DNA of 64,000 bases from Maritalea porphyrae (lineage in GTDB: Bacteria; Pseudomonadota; Alphaproteobacteria; Rhizobiales; Devosiaceae), in the NCBI RefSeq assembly GCF_030159895.1, contig NZ_BSNI01000001.1, forward strand, positions 1 to 64,000, read 5' to 3'. The stretch's first letter is position 1, and each line of letters starts with the position of its first letter. The position numbers were made by a program, and so were the translations under genes. Positions 54,838-63,845 of this stretch are shown here, piece by piece. The notes under the pieces are model-generated. The model did no database searches. It was given only the letters and a program-made list of their open reading frames with translations, and was not told where the DNA came from.

Positions 54838-55496
54838 TTGGCGCGTTTGTTTACGAACCACCAACCAATCCATTTTTGAGCGTCATACATGTCGATGACG
54901 ACATCTTGGTACTAAACAAACCATCGGGATTACTCACCGTACCAGGCAAAGCCGCCGAGCATTCAGATTGCTTGGAAGCCCGCGCGCTAGAAGAATTCCC
55001 CAGTGCGCGTATTGTCCATCGTTTGGATATGGATACGTCCGGAGTTGTGATCATGGCCATGCGCGCAGACGCACATCGTCATCTTGGACTGCAGTTCGAG
55101 CGCCGCCATACATCAAAAACCTACGTCGCGGATGTTTTTGGTGTGATTGAAAACGAACAGGGTGAGATTGACCTACCGCTTCGCTGTGATTGGCCCAATC
55201 GGCCAAAACAAATGGTTGATCACGAGCAGGGCCGCAAAGCGCTAACGAAATGGCGTGTCATAAATCGGACTGAAACTAGTACCCGCGTAGAACTAACGCC
55301 CATCACCGGCCGTTCGCACCAATTGCGGGTGCACATGCTGGAACTCGGCCATCCAATTTTGGGTGATCGGTTTTATGCATCCGGCGATGCATTGGAAGCA
55401 TCTGAAAGACTACAACTTCATGCGCTGTCGCTGACAATTCATCATCCAACTGGTGGCGAGCGCGTCACATTTGAGGCACCCCTGCCATTCCAATAG
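54834..55496 (+). CDS. RluA-family pseudouridine synthase
   Basis: 220 aa. Catalytic HRLDMDTSGVVIMA (Asp in RLD), ILVLNKPSGLLTVPG at the start and ITGRSHQLRVHMLELGHPILGDRFY near the end. No S4 domain, so it resembles RluA (23S rRNA 746/tRNA 32). Possibly isomerises a uridine in rRNA or tRNA. Translationally coupled to the upstream gene. Confidence 0.92.
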   Translation: MIGAFVYEPPTNPFLSVIHVDDDILVLNKPSGLLTVPGKAAEHSDCLEARALEEFPSARIVHRLDMDTSGVVIMAMRADAHRHLGLQFERRHTSKTYVADVFGVIENEQGEIDLPLRCDWPNRPKQMVDHEQGRKALTKWRVINRTETSTRVELTPITGRSHQLRVHMLELGHPILGDRFYASGDALEASERLQLHALSLTIHHPTGGERVTFEAPLPFQ

Positions 55497-55510
55497 CAAT
55501 ACCTCCTATA

Positions 55511-55531
55511 TATATTACCCATTGACATATA
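55511..55531. promoter_or_regulatory. Operator-like repeat, left of padR
   Basis: TATATTACCCAT followed by tgacATATA, 27 bp before the padR start. A near-copy (18 of 21 bases) lies at 55992-56012 after the gene. Confidence 0.55.
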
Positions 55532-55558
55532 CACATTTGTTCGTCTAGCTTTTTGGGA

Positions 55559-55972
55559 ATGGTAGAAGAACAGATCAAATCCAAGACCGGGCGTAACAAA
55601 CCAAAGGTCGATTATACGAGCCAAGATTATTGGAACGGCCTCATTCGCATGAGCATGTCCAAATTCTTCGTGCTTTGCGTTCTCGCCAACAAACCTATGC
55701 ACGGCTACGAAATCAACAAAGCCGTAGAGCGCACAACCAATGGCTGTTGCGCCCCAACCCCTGGTGCACTCTATCCCGTTTTACGTGAGTTCGAAGAAGG
55801 TGGATACGTCACCTATCGCGAAGAAACAGTGTCGGGCCGCGCTCGCAAAATCTACACAATCACAAAAAAAGGCAAAAAAGCATTCGATGTGGCCGCCAAA
55901 ACGTGGCTAGACATGAGTACGTGCATCACCGCCAGTGCCAACGGGCGCTGTGATACGGACGACTGCTGTTAG
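55559..55972 (+). CDS. PadR-family regulator with a Cys-rich C-terminus
   Basis: 137 aa from ATG 55559. The PadR winged helix is clear: SMSKFFVLCVLANKPMHGYEINKAV, APTPGALYPVLREFEEGGYV, KIYTITKKGKKAF. Unusual cysteines: NGCC before the recognition helix, then CITASANGRCDTDDCC at the end. Six or more Cys could bind a metal or metalloid. The flanking TATATTACCCAT repeats fit self-regulation and control of the DUF924 gene after it. Confidence 0.88.
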   Translation: MVEEQIKSKTGRNKPKVDYTSQDYWNGLIRMSMSKFFVLCVLANKPMHGYEINKAVERTTNGCCAPTPGALYPVLREFEEGGYVTYREETVSGRARKIYTITKKGKKAFDVAAKTWLDMSTCITASANGRCDTDDCC

Positions 55973-55991
55973 GCCCCCTTTTTTGCCCTAA

Positions 55992-56012
55992 TATATTACC
56001 CATCAATATATA
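55992..56012. promoter_or_regulatory. Operator-like repeat, right of padR
   Basis: TATATTACCCAT followed by caatATATA, containing the inverted repeat TATATT-N7-AATATA. It lies 19 bp before the DUF924 start. Matches the copy at 55511 at 18 of 21 bases. Confidence 0.55.
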
Positions 56013-56030
56013 TCACCCGAAAGACAATCT

Positions 56031-56678
56031 GTGAACGACATCATGCAAAAAGACCCAACTACTGAACTCAATACCATAATCTCCTACTGGTTTGGACCAA
56101 CTAATCAGGACAAACCTTTTGACATGCAATCAATTGAAATGCAGCGATGGTACGGCAAAAGTCCAGAAATTGACCAAGACATCAAACGACGCTTTGAGGG
56201 CCTTTATGTCCAGTTACATTCCAACGAAGTTGCATCGGTTTTTGAGCGCCGTCCGATCCTAGATCAACTCGCCATAATCATTACATTGGACCAGTTCCCG
56301 CGAAATATGTATCGCGAAAGTGCGAAAATGTATCAAGCAGACGCCAAGGCGCTGGAACTGTGTGATATCCTCGTCAACAATTCCGAATTTGAGCAGCTTG
56401 ATCTCTTCAAACAGATGTTTGGAACCTTACCGATGATGCACGCTGAAGACAAAGCGATGCAACGTGAGACCGTCAGGCACTTCACACGATTTGTCGATCA
56501 CACAAATTCGACAGCGTCACCAAACCTAGATTTTTTTGAAAACGCATTGGGGTTTGCGCTTCAGCATCAAAAAATTGTCGATCGTTTCGGTCGGTATCCG
56601 CATCGCAACGAAATTCTGGGGCGCACAACCACTACTGAAGAACTTGAGTTTTTGCAGCAACCTGATAGCTCATTTTAA
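56031..56678 (+). CDS. DUF924-family protein
   Basis: 215 aa from GTG 56031; ATG 56043 is an alternative. Hallmarks: ISYWFGP at the start, QRWYGKSPEID, DQFPRNMYRES, and PMMHAEDKAMQ. All-helical, TPR-like. Function unknown in the family. The operator-like repeat lies just upstream. Confidence 0.9.
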   Translation: MNDIMQKDPTTELNTIISYWFGPTNQDKPFDMQSIEMQRWYGKSPEIDQDIKRRFEGLYVQLHSNEVASVFERRPILDQLAIIITLDQFPRNMYRESAKMYQADAKALELCDILVNNSEFEQLDLFKQMFGTLPMMHAEDKAMQRETVRHFTRFVDHTNSTASPNLDFFENALGFALQHQKIVDRFGRYPHRNEILGRTTTTEELEFLQQPDSSF

Positions 56679-56697
56679 CAAAGGCTTGGAGAAAGAC

Positions 56698-57108
56698 ATG
56701 ACAAACACCCTATCTGGAAGTTGCCTATGCGGCGAAATCGCCTTTGAAATTGAAAACCAATTCGACAATTTCTATTTTTGCAGCTGCGCGCAATGCAGGC
56801 AAATTACAGGCTCTGCCTTTGCTTCAAACCTTTTTGCCAAAACAACTGGTTTCCGTTGGACAAAGGGCGAAGAAAAGGTGAAACGCTTCAAATTGCCAAA
56901 TCGGGACATTGCGAAAACGTTCTGTCCGAACTGCGGTTCCGGCGTGCCAAAGATTAGCGCAGATGGTCAATCTGTTATGGTTCCCGCCGGCGCGCTCAAT
57001 GGCGAACCACAAATGCCTTTACCAAAACGGATTTTCCAAAGAGAAAGGCCAAATTGGGCAACATACTATGAGGCTTACGATGCCTTTGAGCGGTTCCCTC
57101 TGCGCTAG
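56698..57108 (+). CDS. GFA (glutathione-dependent formaldehyde-activating)-like protein
   Basis: 136 aa from ATG 56698. Zinc-site cysteines: GSCLCGEIAFEI, CSCAQCRQITGSAF, and FCPNCGSGVPK. The Gfa fold is shared by many small proteins that are not true formaldehyde enzymes. Overlaps the convergent MFS gene by 4 bp. Confidence 0.9.
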   Translation: MTNTLSGSCLCGEIAFEIENQFDNFYFCSCAQCRQITGSAFASNLFAKTTGFRWTKGEEKVKRFKLPNRDIAKTFCPNCGSGVPKISADGQSVMVPAGALNGEPQMPLPKRIFQRERPNWATYYEAYDAFERFPLR

Positions 57109-58394
57109 CTGATCTGCTTTGTTGCCGCGCGTGCAGCATCAATCTTTGCGTGAGTTAAACGCACATGCAAGACTGCCAGCCCGCCAAACATCAATAAACC
57201 TGCCAACAAATGTGGAACGCGCAGTGCCCATTCGCGCCCGATTGCGACAGCAGCAACGCTGACAATGACACCCCCAAGGAAGGTGCCGATAGGCATCATG
57301 CCCCAGCCGAAGAAACGATAGACACTGTTCACTCGTCCAAGCAATCTATCGGGGATGATGGTTTGACGAAGCGACACCGTGACAACATTCCAAACGATCC
57401 CTGCAGATGAACCCAAGAACAAAGCTGCCCACGCAACATAGGGGTTACTGTTTAAGCCAAAAATGACTGACTCAGTGGCGAACATAAAGAGTGAAACACG
57501 CAACAGCGTGGCCGAGCGAAACCGCTTAGCCAGGTGCGGAGCAGCAAGTCCTCCAATTACCCCGCCAAATGCAGCGCCTGTGAGAAGCAACCCAAACCCC
57601 GTTGGATCAAGACCCAATATCTCTTGGGCAAACAAAACCTGGGTGGCCAGTGCCATCATATATGCGCCGTTGGTTAGCCCCAGAAGCAGTGCCAGATCGC
57701 GCAACAAAATATGCTGGAACAACCACCTCAAACCTTCTTTGAGGTCTGCAACCCAGTGGGCAGGCACATGATCATCTGGCTGAAACGTTTTGAATTGCCC
57801 GGCCATCAGAAACACCATCAGCGCTGCAAGGAACAAAATCCCCGCATTCACAGCAAAGGCCAGTGCAAGCGAAATGGCAATGATAAAGCCGGCCAGAGGT
57901 GGCCCGCATAAAGAATTCATCACCAACTCTACCGTCGCCAATTTGCTGTTGGCATTCTCCAGTTGTTCAGATGGCACCACAGAGGGCAGAATGGTTTGCG
58001 CAGCATTGTCGCGCAATACTTCCGCCATCCCGAGCATCAGTGCGGCGGCATAGAGCACACCAAGCGGAAGAAGCACGTTGTTTTGAGCGGTTACTTCCGC
58101 TGCGGGTCCATTTACCGCTGATACCACAACGCCAAGCACCAAAACCGTCAATACGGCACGCGCAATGTCAGTCAGAAAGATCAACCGTCTTCGATCAACA
58201 CGGTCGATGATCACGCCGGCAGGCAATGAAAAAAGCAACCATGGTGCGCGACCAAACAATGGCACCAACGCAATCAGGAAAGGGTCTCTAGTCAAAAGCG
58301 ATGCAAACCAAGGGAACGCAATCAGCGCAATCCCATCACCTAAGTTGGATGCAGCGCTGGCAAGAAATAGCTTAAAGAAATTTGGATTGATCAT
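57105..58394 (-). CDS. MFS transporter
   Basis: 429 aa from ATG 58394 (MINPNFFKLFLASAASNLGDGIALIAFPW). About 12 helices; VIIDRVDRRRLIFLTDIARA is motif A. DUF894-like exporter group, similar to the other two MFS genes in this window. Confidence 0.88.
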   Translation of the reverse strand: MINPNFFKLFLASAASNLGDGIALIAFPWFASLLTRDPFLIALVPLFGRAPWLLFSLPAGVIIDRVDRRRLIFLTDIARAVLTVLVLGVVVSAVNGPAAEVTAQNNVLLPLGVLYAAALMLGMAEVLRDNAAQTILPSVVPSEQLENANSKLATVELVMNSLCGPPLAGFIIAISLALAFAVNAGILFLAALMVFLMAGQFKTFQPDDHVPAHWVADLKEGLRWLFQHILLRDLALLLGLTNGAYMMALATQVLFAQEILGLDPTGFGLLLTGAAFGGVIGGLAAPHLAKRFRSATLLRVSLFMFATESVIFGLNSNPYVAWAALFLGSSAGIVWNVVTVSLRQTIIPDRLLGRVNSVYRFFGWGMMPIGTFLGGVIVSVAAVAIGREWALRVPHLLAGLLMFGGLAVLHVRLTHAKIDAARAATKQIS

Positions 58395-58439
58395 ATGGGC
58401 GCACGTAATCACGATTGCGACGGTGCGACAATTGGCAAA

Positions 58440-58958
58440 TCACGAAGCGATGCGTTTTTCATCCAGCTGTGCCACGAACGCATCAATCGCTTTTACAGAT
58501 TTTAGGCGCACAAACTCGCCATCAAAGCCTTGCATTATCTTGAGCATTTTCGGCTTTGATCGCCGGTTGTAATTCACAACATAACTCAAGAACTCAAAAT
58601 CCATTTTCTCCGGACATCCGGGCGCTGCATCAATGCGTGTTTTCCCCAAGTGCGTCAGCCACCGTTTCAAAACACGATAGACGCAAAACCAAGTCGGAAA
58701 ATCCAAGAAAATAACGGTATCCGCACGTTTGATCCGACGTTCGAAAGTGTTGGAATAGTTGCCGTCCATCACCCAACTGTCGCCTGCGACGAGCTCATCA
58801 ACAATTGCATTCCATTCGTGATCCGGCTTGATTTCCCATCCGGTCCGAAAAAAGTGCTGATCCATATGAACTACAGGCAAACCAAGCTTTGCACCCACAC
58901 GGCGTCCAAGGGTCGACTTGCCAGAGCCTGAACAGCCAACAATCAATAATCTTTGCAT
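58440..58958 (-). CDS. P-loop nucleotide kinase-like protein
   Basis: 172 aa from ATG 58958 (MQRLLIVGCSGSGKST). Walker A GCSGSGKST, VVHMDQHFFRTGW, DSWVMDGNYSNTFERR, and ADTVIFLDFPTW. Matches the adenylate kinase-like 'topology modulation protein' (FlaR) group. Substrate unproven. It shares its strand with the deacetylase gene, 46 bp apart. Confidence 0.85.
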   Translation of the reverse strand: MQRLLIVGCSGSGKSTLGRRVGAKLGLPVVHMDQHFFRTGWEIKPDHEWNAIVDELVAGDSWVMDGNYSNTFERRIKRADTVIFLDFPTWFCVYRVLKRWLTHLGKTRIDAAPGCPEKMDFEFLSYVVNYNRRSKPKMLKIMQGFDGEFVRLKSVKAIDAFVAQLDEKRIAS

Positions 58959-59004
58959 GAGCGCACCTGCTAGGCGGAAAGGAGGGACGCGCGTTATAGC
59001 CAAG

Positions 59005-59922
59005 CTAGTTCGATTGAGCAAGCAGCGTGTTGCTGCGTAGTTGAAGTTGACGATCTGGAACCAAAGACACAACTTTGTATCCGCGAGCTTTCAGCTCCGC
59101 CAAAAAGTCAGGAAGCATATTCACCGTGCGCTGATGGATATCATGGAACAGAACGATACCTTTGCCCTGCGCCTCAAGCCGCTTCAATGTGCGATCAAGA
59201 ACAGCTTGTGAGCCATCTTGATAATAGTCTTTGCTGTCAATCTGCACATCCATTATCACCAAACCCGCATTGTTTACCGCTGTGCGCAATTTTTGGGTTT
59301 GTGCCAAATACGGAAAGCGGAAAAACGGTGCAGGTGATTTGTTGATCGGCGAAAGCGCTGCAACCAAAGGCTGGCGGCCACGTTCAATTTCAGCCAATGC
59401 GGCAACAAGGTTCAACTTTGTAAGATCGCCGTGCGAATGGGTGTGAAGCCCGACTGTGTGACCGCGTTTTGCGACTTCACGCACAAGCCCTGGATGCTTT
59501 TGCGCGGCTTGTCCCAACATCAAGAAGGTCGCCTTCGCATTGTACTGATCCAAAATCTGCAGAATTTTGTCTGTTTTGCCGGGCCGAGGGCCGTCATCAA
59601 AAGTGATTACCACCTCACCCTTTGCCAATTTGATGTCGCTTTGCGTTTCAATCGACAAACTGCGACCAGCGAGCCCACCACGCAAACGCGCAGTAAAACC
59701 TGCATCATCATTTATCGATGCAGTGCGAACACGATCAACTGTCTTTGGGGGTTCATTTGCAACGGCAATAGGCGCTGTAACACCCGATTTTGCCGCATAT
59801 GCCAGTTCTTGAGCGTTGGGGGTTGCTGATTGATCAAGTCTTTGTGGTGGTTTCGCACAACCAGTAAGAACTGCACACAGACAGACTAACGCCAACACAA
59901 CCCTTACGCACAACATGTACAA
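59005..59922 (-). CDS. Polysaccharide deacetylase lipoprotein (NodB domain)
   Basis: 305 aa. Signal with lipobox LTGC at about residue 22 (LVCLCAVLTGCAKPP), then a linker and a NodB domain: VVITFDDGPRPGKT, HTHSHGDL, FFRFPYLAQTQ, VMDVQIDSKDY, VLFHDIHQR. Probably removes acetyl groups from peptidoglycan or exopolysaccharide at the envelope. ATG 59922 or ATG 59916. Confidence 0.9.
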   Translation of the reverse strand: MYMLCVRVVLALVCLCAVLTGCAKPPQRLDQSATPNAQELAYAAKSGVTAPIAVANEPPKTVDRVRTASINDDAGFTARLRGGLAGRSLSIETQSDIKLAKGEVVITFDDGPRPGKTDKILQILDQYNAKATFLMLGQAAQKHPGLVREVAKRGHTVGLHTHSHGDLTKLNLVAALAEIERGRQPLVAALSPINKSPAPFFRFPYLAQTQKLRTAVNNAGLVIMDVQIDSKDYYQDGSQAVLDRTLKRLEAQGKGIVLFHDIHQRTVNMLPDFLAELKARGYKVVSLVPDRQLQLRSNTLLAQSN

Positions 59923-59987
59923 AACCTACAACTATGAAATCATAGGTTTTTTACATCGGTTATGGTTAATTATTTATTTCCAACAAC
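59923..59987. other. Leader with nested inverted repeat
   Basis: A nested inverted repeat, AAAACCT/AGGTTTT enclosing CTATG-aaat-CATAG (59921-59950), overlaps the start of the deacetylase gene. It could act as a terminator for the small gene upstream or as a leader structure. Confidence 0.4.
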
Positions 59988-60155
59988 TTAGCAGGCAGTT
60001 TGTTCATCTTTGATTAAGAACTCCACACCCTCAAGCACATTAATGAGTTGTTCGTAGTCTCGCCGCGAGATCACCAACATCTCTTCACCCGCAGGGGAAT
60101 ATAGTGACTGGGTCTCAACACGCGAAAGCGCGGTGAGCAATATCTGGTTTTTCAT
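59988..60155 (-). CDS. Small Phd/YefM-like protein without an adjacent toxin
   Basis: 55 aa. LYSPAGEEMLVISRRDYEQLINVLEG resembles the strand-helix core of Phd/YefM antitoxins (ITRNGKPVAVL..EDYESL). No RelE/Doc toxin gene is next to it; the deacetylase follows at a distance. Stand-alone antitoxin-like regulator or a small DNA-binding protein. Low confidence in the family. Confidence 0.45.
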   Translation of the reverse strand: MKNQILLTALSRVETQSLYSPAGEEMLVISRRDYEQLINVLEGVEFLIKDEQTAC

Positions 60156-60413
60156 TTAAGGGGCCTCTGTCGCCAAGCAATAACTTTATTTTGCCAAATC
60201 GTTTTGACACGCAATACTTAAGCGCGCTGTTAATCACATTCTTTACAGCATTTCCAGAGCAAATTGACGTTTACGTAACTGTGTTTACTAATGCGCAACA
60301 ATAAATAGGTTGGACCAATAGTCATTTTCACTTGAAACCCGATTTGGCGCGCCCTAGTGTGCCGAAAAACTCAAACGGGCGAAAAGCTCGGCTCCAACAC
60401 ATTGTGAGGCACT
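60156..60413. other. Intergenic region before the PLP lyase
   Basis: No gene seen. Likely contains the divergent promoters of the Phd-like gene and the lyase. Confidence 0.4.
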
Positions 60414-61571
60414 ATGGTCGATAAGCAAAAGCGCGGCAACCAACACATCACCACGCGGATTGTACAAGCAAATGGTGTGATTGACCCGCAAACTGGTGGC
60501 GTAGTGCCTCCAATTCAGTCTTCAACCACATTTGCACGTAACGCGGACTATTCCCAAATTAGCCCGGATCACCTTTATGCACGGGACGACAACGACTTGG
60601 TTCGGCTGGGAGAAGACGTCCTGACAAAGGCCGAAGGTGCAGATGCGGGATTGCTTTTCCCATCTGGCATGGCAGCCATTGCAGCAGTTATGCGTACTGT
60701 ACCAAATGGCGGCACAATCATAATCCAGTCACAGATTTATTGGGGCACGACAAAATGGGTTCGCGATTTCTGCGCCAGACGCAAAATCGCGTTGCATGAA
60801 ATTGAATGTAGCGAGACCGCGGCCATAGAAGCTGCAATTGATGCACACAAACCAAACCTAGTCTTTGTTGAAACACCATCAAACCCATGGCTGCGCATCA
60901 CTGACATAGAGGCCGTTGCCAAAGCCTGCGGCGGCGTTGACGCTACTCTTGTTGTCGATTCAACTGCCGCCAGCCCTGTGTTAAGTAATCCCCTCGCCTT
61001 TGGTGCCGATATCGTAATGCACTCCGCAACGAAATCGATCAACGGCCACTCTGATGTTTTGGCAGGATTCCTCGCCACGGCAGACGCGCAAAGCGAAATT
61101 TGGCAAGCAATAGCCATGGATCGTCATGACGCGGGCGCAGTAATCGGAAGTTTTGAAGCTTGGCTACTCATCCGCGGAATGCGCACATTGCCGCTCCGTA
61201 TGGAACGCATGAGCGAAAACGCAATGAAAATCGCAGAGTTCCTAGATGGGCACGCTCAAGTTGAAGCTGTGCTATACCCCGGGCTAAAGACCCACCCAGC
61301 ACATGCCCTTGCGACGAAGCAAATGCCAAACGGATTTGGCTCGTTATTAAGCTTCCAAGTCAAAGGCGATGCAAAAACCGCTCTTGAAGTTTGCTCAAAG
61401 CTCGAAACATTCAAGCGCGCCACATCACTTGGCGGGGTTGAAAGCCTGGTCGAACACCGTCACTCAATCGAAGGCGACGCCACGGGTGTACCCGAAAACC
61501 TCATTCGTCTGTCGGTTGGAATCGAGCATATTGACGATTTGATTGGTGATTTGAACCAAGCCTTATCCTAA
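60414..61571 (+). CDS. Cys/Met metabolism PLP-dependent enzyme (cystathionine gamma-lyase/synthase family)
   Basis: 385 aa. Motifs of the trans-sulfuration family: VVPPIQSSTTFA, LLFPSGMAAIAAV, VFVETPSNPWLRITDI, VDSTAASPVLSNPL and the PLP-lysine in HSATKSINGHSDVLAG. TSLGGVESLVEHR near the end. Which member (gamma-lyase, beta-lyase, synthase) cannot be settled from sequence. Its last 9 bases overlap the convergent AraC gene. Confidence 0.92.
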   Translation: MVDKQKRGNQHITTRIVQANGVIDPQTGGVVPPIQSSTTFARNADYSQISPDHLYARDDNDLVRLGEDVLTKAEGADAGLLFPSGMAAIAAVMRTVPNGGTIIIQSQIYWGTTKWVRDFCARRKIALHEIECSETAAIEAAIDAHKPNLVFVETPSNPWLRITDIEAVAKACGGVDATLVVDSTAASPVLSNPLAFGADIVMHSATKSINGHSDVLAGFLATADAQSEIWQAIAMDRHDAGAVIGSFEAWLLIRGMRTLPLRMERMSENAMKIAEFLDGHAQVEAVLYPGLKTHPAHALATKQMPNGFGSLLSFQVKGDAKTALEVCSKLETFKRATSLGGVESLVEHRHSIEGDATGVPENLIRLSVGIEHIDDLIGDLNQALS

Positions 61572-62375
61572 AGCTTGCGGCAATCCAATTTCTGACGGGC
61601 GACGGCCCGTCAGCCTCTTAAAGGCTTTGGAGAAGTGCGCTTGATCGAAATATCCAAGCGCATGCGATAATTCGGTCAACGAAACTGCATCAGCATTGTT
61701 AAGCGCTTCAATCGCCTCGATCATTCGGTAACGCTCGATCACCCATTTGGGACCAATGCCTACATATTCGGCAAATAGCCGTTGTAGGGCACGCGGCGAG
61801 ATATCGAAATGTCGTGCCACCACGGCAACCTCAAAAACCTCACGGTTTTGTTCAATGAATGACACCACATTGCACGCCAAATCCGCCTTTGCATCCTGCG
61901 GACATACTCTCGTCTTTATGATTTTTTCCACATTCGGCGCAAATGCTGCACAATTCTTGCAAGCAGCAAACTCTTGCAGAAGCGCCGTGTCATCTGCTGC
62001 GAAATAAGACGAAATCGGCACGCAATTATCGGTCAACTTGTTCATCTTGTGCGACGCTATGCGGCGGAAATGGCCCGGGCGAAACTTAACCCCGAATATC
62101 CGTCCTTTGCCTTGCAAGTGGTAGGTAAACGCGCCGCTCGTCAATCCAAAAACGCCAGATTGATATTGCGGATCAAGCACGAGATGTTGGCTGGCATGCG
62201 GCAGATGTTCTTGCGCATATGCTTTTCCAGCAGGCAAGTCCCACTCAATAATCCAGTAATTTGCAACAAGCGTCGCCAGCTCTGGACTTGGGCTCACCAA
62301 GGTCAGATCAAAATGCTGCAAGCTTACATGTTTTTCAATCAGGCCCTTTGCCTGATTTGGTTTCATACGACCCAT
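61563..62375 (-). CDS. AraC-family transcriptional regulator
   Basis: 270 aa (ATG 62375, or 62366). N-terminal DUF6597-like sensor domain (LATLVANYWIIEWDLPAG, GVKFRPGHFRRI) and a C-terminal AraC HTH pair (VARHFDISPRALQRLFAEYVG, LSHALGYFDQAHFSKAFKRLTGRRP). Divergent from the DUF3224 gene. Confidence 0.92.
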   Translation of the reverse strand: MGRMKPNQAKGLIEKHVSLQHFDLTLVSPSPELATLVANYWIIEWDLPAGKAYAQEHLPHASQHLVLDPQYQSGVFGLTSGAFTYHLQGKGRIFGVKFRPGHFRRIASHKMNKLTDNCVPISSYFAADDTALLQEFAACKNCAAFAPNVEKIIKTRVCPQDAKADLACNVVSFIEQNREVFEVAVVARHFDISPRALQRLFAEYVGIGPKWVIERYRMIEAIEALNNADAVSLTELSHALGYFDQAHFSKAFKRLTGRRPSEIGLPQALG

Positions 62376-62454
62376 GAATAGGCGTTCCCTGTCGCATTTT
62401 TACAATTCCCCTTTTGCCCTTTGTGCAAGGCTTGTCTCAACAAGGAGAATATAT

Positions 62455-62847
62455 ATGCGCATTTTAGCAGGTGAATTTACAATCGCCAAATGGGAAGAAC
62501 AAAGCTTTATGGATACGCCGCTTCCCGCAAAGGCAAATGAGGCCAGCATTTCCTATATAGTGTCTGGCGACCTTGAGGGAGAACTGCGCGGCAAATATAT
62601 CATGATTTACAATGATGACGCTCAAGCAAGCTACAATGGCGCGCTGCAATTTGCAGGCACAATTGGCAAGCAGTCAGGTTCCTTCTTCATTCAAGAAACA
62701 GGAAAATTTGAGGATAACGTCGCAACCACAAGTTGGGTGATCATCAAAGGATCAGGCACGAGGGATTTCAAAACGATATCGGGAACAGGCAGCTACTCAG
62801 CCAAAGATCGATCCGTCAATTTCGAACTCGAAGTTGAAGGCGTCTAG
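62455..62847 (+). CDS. DUF3224-family protein
   Basis: 130 aa from ATG 62455 after AAGGAG. Beta-rich barrel (allene-oxide-cyclase-like) with FTIAKWEEQSF, FAGTIGKQSGSFFIQETGKFED, and DFKTISGTGSYS. Function unknown. Divergent from the AraC regulator, so a possible target of it. Overlaps the EamA stop by 4 bp. Confidence 0.88.
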   Translation: MRILAGEFTIAKWEEQSFMDTPLPAKANEASISYIVSGDLEGELRGKYIMIYNDDAQASYNGALQFAGTIGKQSGSFFIQETGKFEDNVATTSWVIIKGSGTRDFKTISGTGSYSAKDRSVNFELEVEGV

Positions 62848-63731
62848 CGCTTTGGACTTTTACGCACTTGTTTCCGCGCCACCATCAAGCACGCCAATAC
62901 AATCATTATGGCCCCTATCCACAAACTCACATGCGGCACTTCGGAGAAAAAGATAAAACCATACAAGGCGGCCCAAACAAGGGCAGTGTTGTCAACCATT
63001 GCAAACATGGATGCTGGCACATGCTTCAATGCGGTCACGAACATCATAAACCCAACAGCACCTAAAATCCCCAACGCTGCAACGCGCCATACTTCATCAC
63101 CCTGCGGCACAACGAAGTCGCTCACAAACAGGAACGGTAGACAAAACAACGCGATAAGACCTGCTTGAACAAACGTGATTACTTGAGCACTTGATTGCGA
63201 AGTTTGGTTCTTCAAAATAACGATGCTGATCGCGTAAGTGAAAGGGCTTACAATTGCCGCCACCCAACCCCAGAAGCTTCCATTGGCGTTAAGCGGCGTT
63301 TCTTGCCCACCAAATGTCACAATCATCGCCCCCGAAAAGCCAAGAACAGATGCAGCAATAAGTGTTTTGCTCAATTCTTCTTTCAAGACGACAACCCCCA
63401 TAACCGCAACCATTACAGGCGCTGTAAGGGCAATCGCGGTGACAAGGCCAAGCGGCAATTCGCCCAATGCGTAAAAGAAGGAAAAGGCCGTCAAACCGAT
63501 CATGATGGAGCGAATGAAATGGGTTTTCATTCGGCTCCAATGTGGCAGGCTTGATTTTGTCGCAAATACCAAAGCGCCAAGCAAAATCGCAGCACCAACT
63601 TGGCGGAAAAACAAGATCTCAATTGTTGGCAATGTGCCGGATAGGCTTTTGACAAGCGCATCCATTAGCGCCAATACAGCAGCCCCAGCCGATGCCAATA
63701 GCAGAGCCTGCACCGCCCCCAAGTTTCGCAT
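62844..63731 (-). CDS. EamA/DMT-family transporter
   Basis: 295 aa from ATG 63731 (a GTG at 63761 would add ten residues). Ten predicted helices as two EamA repeats (MDALVKSLSGTLPTIEILFFRQVGAAIL; PFTYAISIVILKN). Probable exporter of metabolites or amino acids; substrate unknown. Confidence 0.9.
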   Translation of the reverse strand: MRNLGAVQALLLASAGAAVLALMDALVKSLSGTLPTIEILFFRQVGAAILLGALVFATKSSLPHWSRMKTHFIRSIMIGLTAFSFFYALGELPLGLVTAIALTAPVMVAVMGVVVLKEELSKTLIAASVLGFSGAMIVTFGGQETPLNANGSFWGWVAAIVSPFTYAISIVILKNQTSQSSAQVITFVQAGLIALFCLPFLFVSDFVVPQGDEVWRVAALGILGAVGFMMFVTALKHVPASMFAMVDNTALVWAALYGFIFFSEVPHVSLWIGAIMIVLACLMVARKQVRKSPKR

Positions 63732-63845
63732 TTTTTCACCAATTTTGAGTTTCGCCCACAAGAATTGGTCGCGAGCATTAGGAAAGCCAAGCTAAGCGTT
63801 AGCCGCTTGTTTAGGCAAGGAAAATCTGAAAACCATTTAAAGCGC

